Shown: positions 7,203-14,690 of the stretch, piece by piece
Numbering within the stretch: position 1 is the stretch's first letter
Layout of the letters: every line of letters starts with the position of its first letter
Source of the DNA: Donghicola sp036139795
GTDB taxonomy: Bacteria > Pseudomonadota > Alphaproteobacteria > Rhodobacterales > Rhodobacteraceae
Length of the DNA stretch: 26,072 nucleotides
Assembly: GCA_036139795.1 (NCBI GenBank)
Contig: JAYZYX010000293.1
Location: 1 to 26,072 of the forward strand
Direction of reading: 5' to 3'
The notes under the pieces: generated by a model
What the model saw: the letters and a program-made list of their open reading frames with translations, nothing else
Told to the model about the DNA's origin: nothing
The model's database searches: none
Program-made: the position numbers and the translations under genes

Positions 7203-7227
7203 TGCACATAGGGTGCAAAAAAGTGCA
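7203..7227. promoter_or_regulatory. TGCAC/GTGCA operator candidate upstream of DUF1612 gene
   Basis: TGCAC-N5-GTGCA (7203-7217) is a small inverted repeat, followed six bases later by another GTGCA (7223-7227). The array lies 34-58 bases before the downstream ATG, a typical place for autoregulation by the encoded helix-turn-helix protein. Confidence 0.35.
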
Positions 7228-7245
7228 TTCACCGTCTGCGGGGTT

Positions 7246-7254
7246 TGCTATACC
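7246..7254 (+). promoter_or_regulatory. Extended -10 element, possible leaderless start
   Basis: TGCTATACC is an extended -10 element that ends six bases before the ATG at 7261. Transcription would therefore begin at or near the start codon, and no clear ribosome-binding site is present. A matching -35 is not evident. Confidence 0.35.
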
Positions 7255-7260
7255 GATCCC

Positions 7261-8433
7261 ATGCAGCAAATCACCTCTTCCGATCTGATCTCGCTTGAAG
7301 CCACCGCTGGCCGGATCGAAGGCATTTTCAGCGCCCGTCCCGATCTGGCCCGTTTGTGGCGCGGGCAGGCGGCGCTGCTTGAGGCGGCGCGGACCGTCGC
7401 GATGGAAGACATCCATATCCACGAAGGCGATCTGATCCTGCGCCTTGTCGAGAATGAGGCGACCAGCGCCGAGAATGCCCGTGGGGTCTCGGCCGCCCGC
7501 GATGCGCTGCGGGTGCTGCGCGCGCCGGGGGATCTGGTCAGTGATCCAGCGCGGGTGATCCGCCGTGTGATCCGTGCCTCGGTCCAGATGCACGAAGGCG
7601 GCGGGGCACCCGAGATGACCGAGGAAGATTGCGCCGCTATCACCCGCGCCATGCAGGCCGGTACCACGCCGTTTCTGTCGGCCCTGCGGGCGGCGGTGCG
7701 CTTCCGGCAGATCACCGAAGGGTGGAGCCCCTCGGTCGACCGGCTGGTGTTCATCGCCGCCGAGCATTCCCTGCGCGGGATGGAGGCCCGCCCGTGGGGA
7801 CCGCGTGTGCCCGATGATCCCTTCGGGCTGGGGATGCTGTCGGGGATGACGGCGCGCTGGACCTATCTGCCCGCGACTGCGCTGACGCAGGGGGGCTTTC
7901 GCAGTTGGTCGCCCATACAGGCCAGCGGGGTGCATAGTCTGATCGACGGGCTGCGGGCGGAACAATCGCGCACCCTTGGCGCGATCCCCATTCTGGAGCG
8001 TTGGGTGAATGAGGCAACCGCCTATGCTGCCGCGAAACACGGCAAATCCCGTCTGCGGGATTTGGTGACGCTGGCCACCTATTGTCCGGTGCTGACGGTG
8101 GCGATGATCCGCGACGGGTTGGGCCTGAAACAGCGGGCGGCTTTCAATCTGGTGGATGAGGCCGAGGCCGCAGGCATCCTACGCCGGATCACTGCGCGCA
8201 AGACCTATCGCGTGTGGGCGGTGCCGTCCTTGGCGGATCGGGTGCGCACGCGGCCCTTGCGGCCCACGGGCCCGGCGCGGGTGCGCGAGGTGGCACAGGA
8301 AGAGGCAAGCATCGATCATCTGGCCGCGCTACATGACCCAGAGGCCACGGCCGCGCGGGAAGAGGCGCTGCTGTCCGATCTGGATGCGGCACTGGCGCGG
8401 ATGGATGATGTGTTGAAAACCCACGATCACTGA
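7261..8433 (+). CDS. RHE_PE00001/DUF1612-family protein with helix-turn-helix
   Basis: A 390-residue protein resembling the DUF1612 family (RHE_PE00001-type) that commonly lies next to repABC cassettes on alphaproteobacterial plasmids. The N-terminal part has the typical ARLWRGQAALLEAARTVAME segment with following VHLED-like IHIHEGDLILRL. The C-terminal part (about residues 260-310) is a winged helix-turn-helix (TLATYCPVLTVAMIRDGLGL, then AAFNLVDEAEAAGILRRI). Residues 311-390 form a charged Arg/Glu-rich tail. The ATG at 7261 was chosen because an extended -10 precedes it directly and the upstream in-frame extension has no family character. A plasmid-maintenance or regulatory role is likely, but no function is established that I know of. 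Confidence 0.7.
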   Translation: MQQITSSDLISLEATAGRIEGIFSARPDLARLWRGQAALLEAARTVAMEDIHIHEGDLILRLVENEATSAENARGVSAARDALRVLRAPGDLVSDPARVIRRVIRASVQMHEGGGAPEMTEEDCAAITRAMQAGTTPFLSALRAAVRFRQITEGWSPSVDRLVFIAAEHSLRGMEARPWGPRVPDDPFGLGMLSGMTARWTYLPATALTQGGFRSWSPIQASGVHSLIDGLRAEQSRTLGAIPILERWVNEATAYAAAKHGKSRLRDLVTLATYCPVLTVAMIRDGLGLKQRAAFNLVDEAEAAGILRRITARKTYRVWAVPSLADRVRTRPLRPTGPARVREVAQEEASIDHLAALHDPEATAAREEALLSDLDAALARMDDVLKTHDH

Positions 8434-8449
8434 TCGCGGGGCTTTCCCC

Positions 8450-8896
8450 TTAGCTTTCGTCGGGGGCGGTGTCGCCGATGGCGGTGGCAAGGGCCGATAG
8501 GCCACGGTGCAGCGCCTCAAGATCGCCCTCGGGCATGGCCGACAGGATATCCTGCGTCCGTGCCTCGACCTGCGGCAGGATCGTGTTGAACAAAGCCTTG
8601 CCCGCGTCGGTGCTGGTATACAGCCGCAAGCGGCGGTCATTGGGGGCGATCTGGCGGGTGATCAGGCCCTTATCCTCAAGCCGCTGCGAGGCGCGGCTGA
8701 CCTGCACCTTATCCAGCGTGGTCCGGCGGCTGAGATCCAGCGAGGTCACACTATCCCCCGCCGACAGCAAAAACAGCAGCCGCCATTCTTCGCGGCTTAG
8801 CCCGTACTGGCGGCCATAGACATCCACCAGATTGCGCGAGAACGCTTCGGCAGTTGCGGCCAGACGGTAGGGGAAGAAGGTATCAAGATCGGTCAT
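8450..8896 (-). CDS. MarR-family regulator at the end of the hmg/TRAP cluster
   Basis: A 148-residue winged-helix regulator. It has the MarR core: YGLSREEWRLLFLLS, then recognition helix LDKVQVSRASQRLEDKGLI and the wing with the DRR motif (PNDRRLRLYTSTDAG). It resembles the second MarR at 17539 (PYRLA near the start, S-x-x-EWR-x-L, K-x-x-VSRA-x-x-RLE, DRRL). A degenerate copy of the palindrome found in the hmgA control region lies at 8925-8940, so both regulators may recognise related operators. It is 81 bases downstream of dctM in the same direction and could be cotranscribed or have its own promoter. It probably senses an aromatic acid. The gene is 16 bases from the convergent DUF1612 stop. 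Confidence 0.85.
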   Translation of the reverse strand: MTDLDTFFPYRLAATAEAFSRNLVDVYGRQYGLSREEWRLLFLLSAGDSVTSLDLSRRTTLDKVQVSRASQRLEDKGLITRQIAPNDRRLRLYTSTDAGKALFNTILPQVEARTQDILSAMPEGDLEALHRGLSALATAIGDTAPDES

Positions 8897-8924
8897 CGCT
8901 GCTTTCTTACTGCCGCTGGAACGT

Positions 8925-8940
8925 CATATCAATTGCAACC
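8925..8940. promoter_or_regulatory. Degenerate hmg-type operator before marR
   Basis: CATATCAATTGCAACC matches CATTGCAATTGCAACG, the operator at 17498, at 13 of 16 positions, with a nearly intact TGCAAC half-site. It lies 29-44 bases before the marR start codon. Confidence 0.45.
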
Positions 8941-8977
8941 GAAAGGCCTCTGTACAAGACCTTCCGGTAAGGGCGGG

Positions 8978-10294
8978 CTACATCAGGCCCACCAGCCACA
9001 GGCTAAGGCCCGGTATCGCGATCAGCAGACCCAGCCGCAGGATGTCCACGATCCAGAACGGAAAGACCCCGCGGAACACGGTGGACAGGGACACATCCTG
9101 AAGCACCGCCTTCAGGATAAAGACGTTCATGCCCACGGGCGGCGTGATCAGGCTGATCTCGGTCGCGACAACGACGATGATGGCGAACCAGATCAGCGCA
9201 TTTTCGGGGTCCAGCAGCAGACTGCTTTCAAAGGGCAGTTGGTACATCAGCGGGTAAAACACCGGCACGGTTAGCAGCACCATCGACAGGCTCTCCAGCA
9301 CGCATCCAAGCACCAGATAGACCAGCATGATAAAGGCCATGACCATCCAGACCGGCATCTCCCGATCCAGCACAAAGTCGGCCAGCGCGTCGGGCAGTCC
9401 GGCAAAGTTGATAAAGTTCGTGAACAGCTCGGCCCCGATGATGATGGCAAAGATCATCGCCGTCGCACGGATGGAATCGAACAGGGCGGCGCGAAAGTCG
9501 GCCCATGTCATGCTGCGCAGTCCGATGGCGATCAGAACGGATGCGCCCGCGCCCATGCCTGCGGCCTCGGTCGGGGTGAAGAAATCGCCGTAGATGCCCG
9601 CCATAATAAAGACGAAGAGACCCAGCACGCAAAAGACGCCGATGGTGTCGGTGCGGCTCATGGGTTCTTTGCCTTCGACTTCGGGGGCAAGGGCGGGGTT
9701 GATCATGACCGCCACCCGCACGGCCACCAGATAAAGGACGATCCCCAAAGCACCCGGCAGGACACCGGCCACGAAAAGCTTGGCGATGTCGGTCTCGGTG
9801 ATCAGGCCGTAGATGATCAGGATGACGCTTGGCGGGATCAGAATGCCCAACGTGCCGCCCGCCGCGATCGAGCCTGTGGCCAGCCGGTCATCATAGCCGA
9901 ACTTGCGCATGGACGGCATGGCGACCTTGGACATGGTGGCCGCCGTGGCCAGTGATGATCCGCAGACGGCAGAGAAGGCCCCGCAGGAAAACACCGAGGC
10001 CAGCGCCAGCCCGCCGCGAAAGCGACCGAACAGGCGGTCGGCCCCCGCAAACAGCCCGTGCGCCACGCCCGATGCGGCCAGCACATTGCCCATAAAGATG
10101 AAGAGCGGGATCACAGACAGGCTGTAGGAGAGGCCCGTGTCAAAGGCGACTTGTCCGGTCAGAACCCATGCGGGCTCCCACCCGCGCAGCAGGGCAAAGC
10201 CGATGCCGCCGACGGCGGCCATCGCAAAGGCAATCGGCACGCGGAAAAGGATCAGAACCAGCAGAATGGCAAAGCCAAGTAGGGACTCGGTCAC
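8978..10294 (-). CDS. dctM: TRAP transporter large permease
   Basis: A 438-residue membrane protein of the DctM family, the ion-coupled permease of a tripartite TRAP importer. It has about a dozen hydrophobic segments from the first (LLGFAILLVLILFRVPIAFAM) to the last (LLIAIPGLSLWLVGL). The hallmark motifs are present: FSAVCGSSLATAATM, GGTLGILIPPSVILIIYG, FFTPTEAAGMGA and ISLITPPVGMN. Length fits the family. It starts at a GTG that overlaps the dctQ stop (GTGA), indicating translational coupling. It follows dctP and dctQ and lies downstream of the homogentisate genes, suggesting uptake of an aromatic acid that feeds that pathway. Confidence 0.93.
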   Translation of the reverse strand: MTESLLGFAILLVLILFRVPIAFAMAAVGGIGFALLRGWEPAWVLTGQVAFDTGLSYSLSVIPLFIFMGNVLAASGVAHGLFAGADRLFGRFRGGLALASVFSCGAFSAVCGSSLATAATMSKVAMPSMRKFGYDDRLATGSIAAGGTLGILIPPSVILIIYGLITETDIAKLFVAGVLPGALGIVLYLVAVRVAVMINPALAPEVEGKEPMSRTDTIGVFCVLGLFVFIMAGIYGDFFTPTEAAGMGAGASVLIAIGLRSMTWADFRAALFDSIRATAMIFAIIIGAELFTNFINFAGLPDALADFVLDREMPVWMVMAFIMLVYLVLGCVLESLSMVLLTVPVFYPLMYQLPFESSLLLDPENALIWFAIIVVVATEISLITPPVGMNVFILKAVLQDVSLSTVFRGVFPFWIVDILRLGLLIAIPGLSLWLVGLM

Positions 10295-10830
10295 GGGCGG
10301 TCCTCCGGTTTCGGGTCGGTCGGGTCATCTGGCTGGATGCCGCGCAAAAAGGCCAGAAAGGCGCTGACCAGACAGGCAAAAGCGGCCAGAAAGCCGAAAG
10401 GTGCCAGCGGGATGCCAAGGGCGTTGGTGGTGGCCCCGTCACCCATCGTTTTGATCGCATGGGTGGCCAGTCGCCACGCGAAGGTGGCCAGCAAGGCTGC
10501 CGAGAACAGCCCCGCGAAGGCACTGACATAGCGGTTCAGGGCAGGGGGGAAGGCGGCGTTCAGAAGATCGACCTCGACGTGCTCGCGCCGTTCGGTGGTC
10601 AGGGGCAGAGCGGTAAAGACCAGCGCGGCCACCAGAACCTCGGTCAGTTCAAAGGCGCCGGTCAGGGGGGCGTCAAAGAAATAGCGCCCCACCACATCGA
10701 CACAGGTGATCAGGATCAGAGCCGCTAGAATGGCTGCGGCCCCCATCCCCAAGGTGTTTTCCAGCACAGGACGCAGCGCCAGCCCCCCGCGCGGGGGCTG
10801 GCCGGGTGTGCGGCGGCGATGTTGCTCCAC
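10291..10830 (-). CDS. dctQ: TRAP transporter small permease
   Basis: A 179-residue inner-membrane protein of the DctQ family with four predicted hydrophobic helices (around AILAALILITCVDVVGRYFF, FELTEVLVAALVFTALPLTT, YVSAFAGLFSAALLATFAWR and PFGFLAAFACLVSAFLAFL). The RREHVEVDLL segment after helix two is characteristic. It bridges the binding protein and the large permease. The GTG start at 10830 lies three bases after the dctP stop and has a poor ribosome-binding site, so translation probably depends on coupling; a slightly later start cannot be excluded. Its stop overlaps the dctM start. Confidence 0.88.
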   Translation of the reverse strand: MEQHRRRTPGQPPRGGLALRPVLENTLGMGAAAILAALILITCVDVVGRYFFDAPLTGAFELTEVLVAALVFTALPLTTERREHVEVDLLNAAFPPALNRYVSAFAGLFSAALLATFAWRLATHAIKTMGDGATTNALGIPLAPFGFLAAFACLVSAFLAFLRGIQPDDPTDPKPEDRP

Positions 10831-10833
10831 GGA

Positions 10834-11859
10834 TCAGTACTCGACACCGGTTTCTGCGCGCAGGGCGGTTAGCGCGGCGGCACCGTCAAACCCGTCTGCC
10901 GCGATGGCATCGGACCACGCCTTTTCATAGCCAGCGGCCAGGTCTGCGATGGTGGCAACCAGTGCCTCGGGGGCCTCATCGATCTGGATGCCCGCCTCAT
11001 TCGCGGCGGCCAGACCCTTTTCGTCGGCCCCGTTCCACGCAGTGCCCACCAGTTCGGCAAAGGCCTTGCCCGAGATGCCTTCGATCGCCGCCTGATCCTC
11101 GGCCGAGATCTCGTTCCACTTGCCTTCATTCATCACAAGGAACCAGGTGGTGTTATAAAGACCGCCCGGAACCTTGGTGGTGTTGCTCAGATCGCCGCCC
11201 AGATTGAAGGCCGCGATGGCGTCAAAGGGGAAAGTCACCCCGTCAATCACGCCGCGGCTTAGTTTTTCGTAGACCTCGCCCGAGGACATGAACAGGGTGC
11301 TGGCCCCCAGATCGCCCATCAGATCGGCGATATAGCCGCCGGGGGTGCGGATTTTCAGGCCCGCGATGTCCTCTTTGGTTTCGATCTTGCGGGTGTTGTT
11401 GTGCAGCATGCCCGGCCCGTGAACGAAAAGCCCCAGAACCTTGGTGCCTTTGTGTTCGGCCTGCGCATCCAGCATCCCCGAATAGACATTCCAGAACGCG
11501 ACCGAGCCAGACACCGCGTCATCCCCAAGGAACGAGAACTGCCCGATCCGCGAGCGCTGGAACCGTTCGTCAGTGGTAAAGGAATGCAGGCCATAGGTGA
11601 TATCGGCCACGCCTTCGGCGGCCATGTCATAGTGGGCGGGCGGCGCGCCAAGGGGGCGGGCCAGAATGCGGACGGTGACGCGGCCTTCGGTGACCTCTTC
11701 GATCTGCTTGGCCCAAGGCTTCATCGCGCCGACCACGATGGGGTGGCGAGGGGGCAGCCAGCTGGACATGACCAACTCGGTCTCGGCAAAGGCGGTGCCG
11801 GCGAAAAGACCGGTCAGGACGGCGGTGGTAGCCGCCAGTTTTTGAATACCTTGGAACAT
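10834..11859 (-). CDS. dctP: TRAP transporter periplasmic solute-binding protein
   Basis: A 341-residue periplasmic DctP-type binding protein. The signal peptide is MFQGIQKLAATTAVLTGLFA-GTAFA with cleavage before ETELVMSSW. The mature protein has the usual order: substrate-binding start LPPRHPIV, FLGDDAVSGSVAFW, the conserved arginine motif DIAGLKIRTPGG (ligand carboxylate contact in the family), and GEVYEKLSRGVIDGVTFP. The ligand is probably a carboxylate. Its place in the homogentisate operon suggests an aromatic acid such as a hydroxyphenylacetate, which is inference. The ATG at 11859 was chosen for the AGGAG ribosome-binding site and the signal peptide. It begins four bases after the DUF2783 stop. 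Confidence 0.92.
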   Translation of the reverse strand: MFQGIQKLAATTAVLTGLFAGTAFAETELVMSSWLPPRHPIVVGAMKPWAKQIEEVTEGRVTVRILARPLGAPPAHYDMAAEGVADITYGLHSFTTDERFQRSRIGQFSFLGDDAVSGSVAFWNVYSGMLDAQAEHKGTKVLGLFVHGPGMLHNNTRKIETKEDIAGLKIRTPGGYIADLMGDLGASTLFMSSGEVYEKLSRGVIDGVTFPFDAIAAFNLGGDLSNTTKVPGGLYNTTWFLVMNEGKWNEISAEDQAAIEGISGKAFAELVGTAWNGADEKGLAAANEAGIQIDEAPEALVATIADLAAGYEKAWSDAIAADGFDGAAALTALRAETGVEY

Positions 11860-11863
11860 CTCT

Positions 11864-12070
11864 TTACTCCTCCACGAGATGGGTCCGGGCCGCCTCCTCG
11901 ACGGCCTGAGAAATAACATCGGGATCGCCGATGTGGTTGGTCAAAAGCAGGATCAAACGGGCGCTAAAGCTGCTGATGGCGTCCTCGTCCAGCGCCTCAT
12001 AAGCCTTGATTAAATCGGCATAAAAACGGTCGGGGTCCGGAATATTGGGACGGGTAATCAGGTCTGCCAC
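11864..12070 (-). CDS. Small DUF2783-type protein
   Basis: A 68-residue protein beginning at GTG (12070) with a GGAG ribosome-binding site. Motifs RPNIPDPDRFYADLI, ARLILLLTNHIGD and a C-terminal helix match what I recall of DUF2783, small proteins usually encoded next to FAD-dependent aromatic hydroxylases. It lies four bases after the monooxygenase stop and four bases before dctP, so it is firmly inside the operon. It has no signal peptide or membrane segment. A partner or accessory of the monooxygenase is plausible; no biochemical role is known to me. An upstream in-frame ATG at 12127 would lie inside the monooxygenase gene and is less likely. Confidence 0.7.
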   Translation of the reverse strand: MADLITRPNIPDPDRFYADLIKAYEALDEDAISSFSARLILLLTNHIGDPDVISQAVEEAARTHLVEE

Positions 12071-12074
12071 GGGC

Positions 12075-13700
12075 TTACTCCTTCGCGCAGGCTTTGCGCA
12101 GGGCGGCACGGATTGCGCTTTCGTCATAGCGGTCCCAGCGGCCTGCGACGTGCTGGTCGGGACGGATCAGATAGACGGCGGATGTGGCCTGCCCCAGATA
12201 GCGCTCGGCCAGCACACCCGTTGCGTCGTCTAAGGCCGACAGCCCAAGGCGGCGGGCGGTGATGCCATCTTCGGTCAGGGTGTCGGGGGCGTCCGCGTCA
12301 AAGGTCAGCACGATGAAATCCCCGCCAAGCTGGGACAGCAGATAGCTATCTGCCACAGGCGCATCGGGGCAGGGGCTGCCGGGCCGCGTGCGCGCGGGGC
12401 CGCCTGTCAGAGCATCTTCGCTGTTCAGGGACAGACCGTCATAGGTGCAGGGCACCGACAGCCGGCCCGAGTTCACCAGCGGTCGGGCAAAGGCGTGCCG
12501 TTCGGCCAGATCCAGCACCGCATTGCGGAACACATGAGAGATCGCGGTCTTGGGCGTGATGAAATCCGTCGCGCGGGTCGAATTCAGGATGTTCTCATCC
12601 GCGCCATAGGCCCGTTCTTCATGGTAGCTGTCTAGCAGGCGATCGGGGGCTTGGCCCTTGATGACCATGCCCAGTTTCCAGCCCAGATTGTCCACGTCTT
12701 GCAGGCCCGAGTTCGCGCCCCGCGCCCCGAAGGGGCTGACCTGATGGGCGGCGTCACCGGCAAAGATCACGCGGCCATGGCGGAACTGGTCCATCCGTTT
12801 GCACTGGAAGGTGTAGATCGAGGACCACACCATCTCATATTCCACGTCCGGCCCCAGCATGGCGTCCAGACGGCGGCGGATGTTTTCCTCTTTCAGCTCT
12901 TCCTTGCGGTCCACATCCCAGCCGATTTGGAAATCGATCCGCCACGTGTCATCGGGCTGTTTGTGCAGCAGGGTCGAGGCACCGGATTTGAAGTGCGGCT
13001 CGAACCAGAACCAGCGCTCGGTCGGGAACTGGGTGTTCAGCATCCGGATATCAGCGATCAGGAAGCTGTCCTTGAAGACGCGCCCTTCAAAGTTCAGCCC
13101 CATCATGCCCCGCAGGGGGCTGGCGGCGCCGTCGGCCCCGATCAGCCAGTCGGCCTCTAGGGTATAGGGGCCTTCGGGGGTGGTGATCTCTAGGGTGACG
13201 TGATCGTCATGGACCTGCACCGCATCCACGCGGTTTTTGCCGCGTAGCTCAATGGGTGCACCTGCGGCTTGCGCTTCGCGCACGCGGTCCACGATGAACT
13301 TTTCAAAGTAGGGCTGTTGCAGGTTGATGAAGGCGGGATACTTGTGGCCCTCTTCCGGCAGCAGGTTGAATTCGAAAATCTTGCGATCATCGTGGAACAC
13401 TTTGCCAAGGTTCCACACAACGCCCTTGTCCAGCATCGGCTGGCCGCAACCGTAGCGGTCCGCGATTTCCAGCGTCCGCTTGGCAAAGCAGATGGCGCGG
13501 CTGCCCATGCCGATGCCTTCGTGGTCATCCAGCACCACAACCGGAATGCCCTGCAACCCCAGATCCAGCGCGGTGGCCACGCCGATGGGGCCACCGCCCA
13601 TGATCACAACCGGATGGCGCACAGGTGTGGCGCTGTCCTGATCTGAGCTGCGCTCATAGGGATACAGCCGGAATGCCAGCGAGTATCTGTCCTGCAACAT
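12075..13700 (-). CDS. FAD-dependent aromatic-ring monooxygenase
   Basis: A 541-residue flavoprotein hydroxylase of the p-hydroxybenzoate hydroxylase/MhpA group, which uses NAD(P)H and O2 to hydroxylate a phenolic ring. The FAD-binding GGGPIG lies at about residues 35-40 (VVIMGGGPIGVATALDLG), the DG motif at 188-191 (LIGADGAAS) and the GD motif at about 315 (VIFAGDAAHQVSPFGARG). The C-terminal third is the thioredoxin-like domain typical of 540-residue phenol hydroxylase relatives. The ATG at 13700 has a strong GGAGGAGG ribosome-binding site. Lying between homogentisate genes and a TRAP importer, it may make homogentisate from a hydroxyphenylacetate, or another ring diol. The substrate is inferred, not shown. 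Confidence 0.85.
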   Translation of the reverse strand: MLQDRYSLAFRLYPYERSSDQDSATPVRHPVVIMGGGPIGVATALDLGLQGIPVVVLDDHEGIGMGSRAICFAKRTLEIADRYGCGQPMLDKGVVWNLGKVFHDDRKIFEFNLLPEEGHKYPAFINLQQPYFEKFIVDRVREAQAAGAPIELRGKNRVDAVQVHDDHVTLEITTPEGPYTLEADWLIGADGAASPLRGMMGLNFEGRVFKDSFLIADIRMLNTQFPTERWFWFEPHFKSGASTLLHKQPDDTWRIDFQIGWDVDRKEELKEENIRRRLDAMLGPDVEYEMVWSSIYTFQCKRMDQFRHGRVIFAGDAAHQVSPFGARGANSGLQDVDNLGWKLGMVIKGQAPDRLLDSYHEERAYGADENILNSTRATDFITPKTAISHVFRNAVLDLAERHAFARPLVNSGRLSVPCTYDGLSLNSEDALTGGPARTRPGSPCPDAPVADSYLLSQLGGDFIVLTFDADAPDTLTEDGITARRLGLSALDDATGVLAERYLGQATSAVYLIRPDQHVAGRWDRYDESAIRAALRKACAKE

Positions 13701-13725
13701 TGGTTTCCTCCTCCCCTGATGCGGC

Positions 13726-14676
13726 TTAGCCCTGAAGGGCGTTCCACATCTCTTTGTCGCGCGCGGCAGTCCAGACGCGGGGCGTGTCGATGCCGCGGGC
13801 CTCATCAAAGGCGCGGGCCACGTTGAAGGGCAGGCAGTGTTCATAGATCGCGTAGTCTTTGAACTTGGGGTCGCATTCGGCGCGCACGGCGTCCCATGCC
13901 TCTTTCAGGCTGCCGCCACGGGCCACGACCCGCGCCACCGGCTTGTAGGTCGAGCGTACAAAGTCCGCCGTCGCCGCGATCGCCTTGGCCACCATCTCTT
14001 CGCCGACCAGCGCGTCGCCGCGACCGGGGGCGATGGCTTTGGGTTCAAACGCCGCGATGTTGGCCAGCGTGTCTTCCCAGTCATTGAAATGCCCATCACC
14101 GCAGTAGCAGGCCGAGTGGTATTCCACGATGTCGCCCGTAAACATCACCTCTTGATCGGGCACCCAGATCACCGCGTCCCCTGCGGTATGGGCGCGGCCA
14201 AGGGTCATGATGTCCACGCGACGCTTGCCCAGATAAACCGTCATCCGGTCACTGAAGGTGGTGGTGGGGCGGGTCAGACCGGGGATTTCCTCATGACCTT
14301 GGAACAGACGCGGAAAGCGGTCGAATTCGCTGTCCCAGTCTTCCTGTCCGCGCTCTTCGACCATAGCTGCGGCCACGTCGGACATGATGATTTCCCGTGC
14401 GCCATAGGCGCTGGCCCCCAGCACGCGAACCGCGTGATAATGGGTCAGAACCACATGGCTGATCGGCTTGTCGGTGACGCTGCGCACACATTCGATCACC
14501 TTGCGGGCAAGGCGCGGAGTGGCCTGTGCCTCGACGATCATGACGCTGTCATCACCGATGATCACGCCGGTGTTGGGGTCGCCCTCGGCGGTGAAGGCGT
14601 AAAGCCCCTCGCCCACTTGGGTAAAGCTGATTTTCTTGTCGGCCATATCGCCTGCGGATGCGAAAGCTTTGGTCAT
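13726..14676 (-). CDS. Metallo-beta-lactamase-fold protein with altered metal site
   Basis: A 316-residue MBL-fold protein. The THxHxDH signature is THYHAVR (residues 78-84): H79 and H81 are present, but the Asp and His are V83 and R84. H163 (RAHTAGD) and D182 (FTGDIVE) are kept, while the usual final PGHG is PGRG with R219. So the Zn1 histidines and the bridging Asp remain and the other Zn2 ligands are missing. A one-metal enzyme, a changed reaction or a non-catalytic role is possible. The ATG at 14676 has a GGAG ribosome-binding site; a later ATG at 14646 is possible. It lies 14 bases after fahA and 25 before the monooxygenase, so it belongs to the operon. Substrate unknown. Confidence 0.82.
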   Translation of the reverse strand: MTKAFASAGDMADKKISFTQVGEGLYAFTAEGDPNTGVIIGDDSVMIVEAQATPRLARKVIECVRSVTDKPISHVVLTHYHAVRVLGASAYGAREIIMSDVAAAMVEERGQEDWDSEFDRFPRLFQGHEEIPGLTRPTTTFSDRMTVYLGKRRVDIMTLGRAHTAGDAVIWVPDQEVMFTGDIVEYHSACYCGDGHFNDWEDTLANIAAFEPKAIAPGRGDALVGEEMVAKAIAATADFVRSTYKPVARVVARGGSLKEAWDAVRAECDPKFKDYAIYEHCLPFNVARAFDEARGIDTPRVWTAARDKEMWNALQG

Positions 14677-14690
14677 CTGGGTGTCTCCTT

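Noticed and set aside
7183..8040. A 285-codon minus-strand frame opposite the DUF1612 gene
   Set aside because: The plus-strand protein has family character and a helix-turn-helix; the opposite frame has none.
9413..9424. Inverted repeat around gttcgtgaac inside dctM as a possible parS
   Set aside because: It is short, lies in coding sequence far from repABC and does not fit the GTT-N4-GC-N4-AAC pattern; coincidence is likely.
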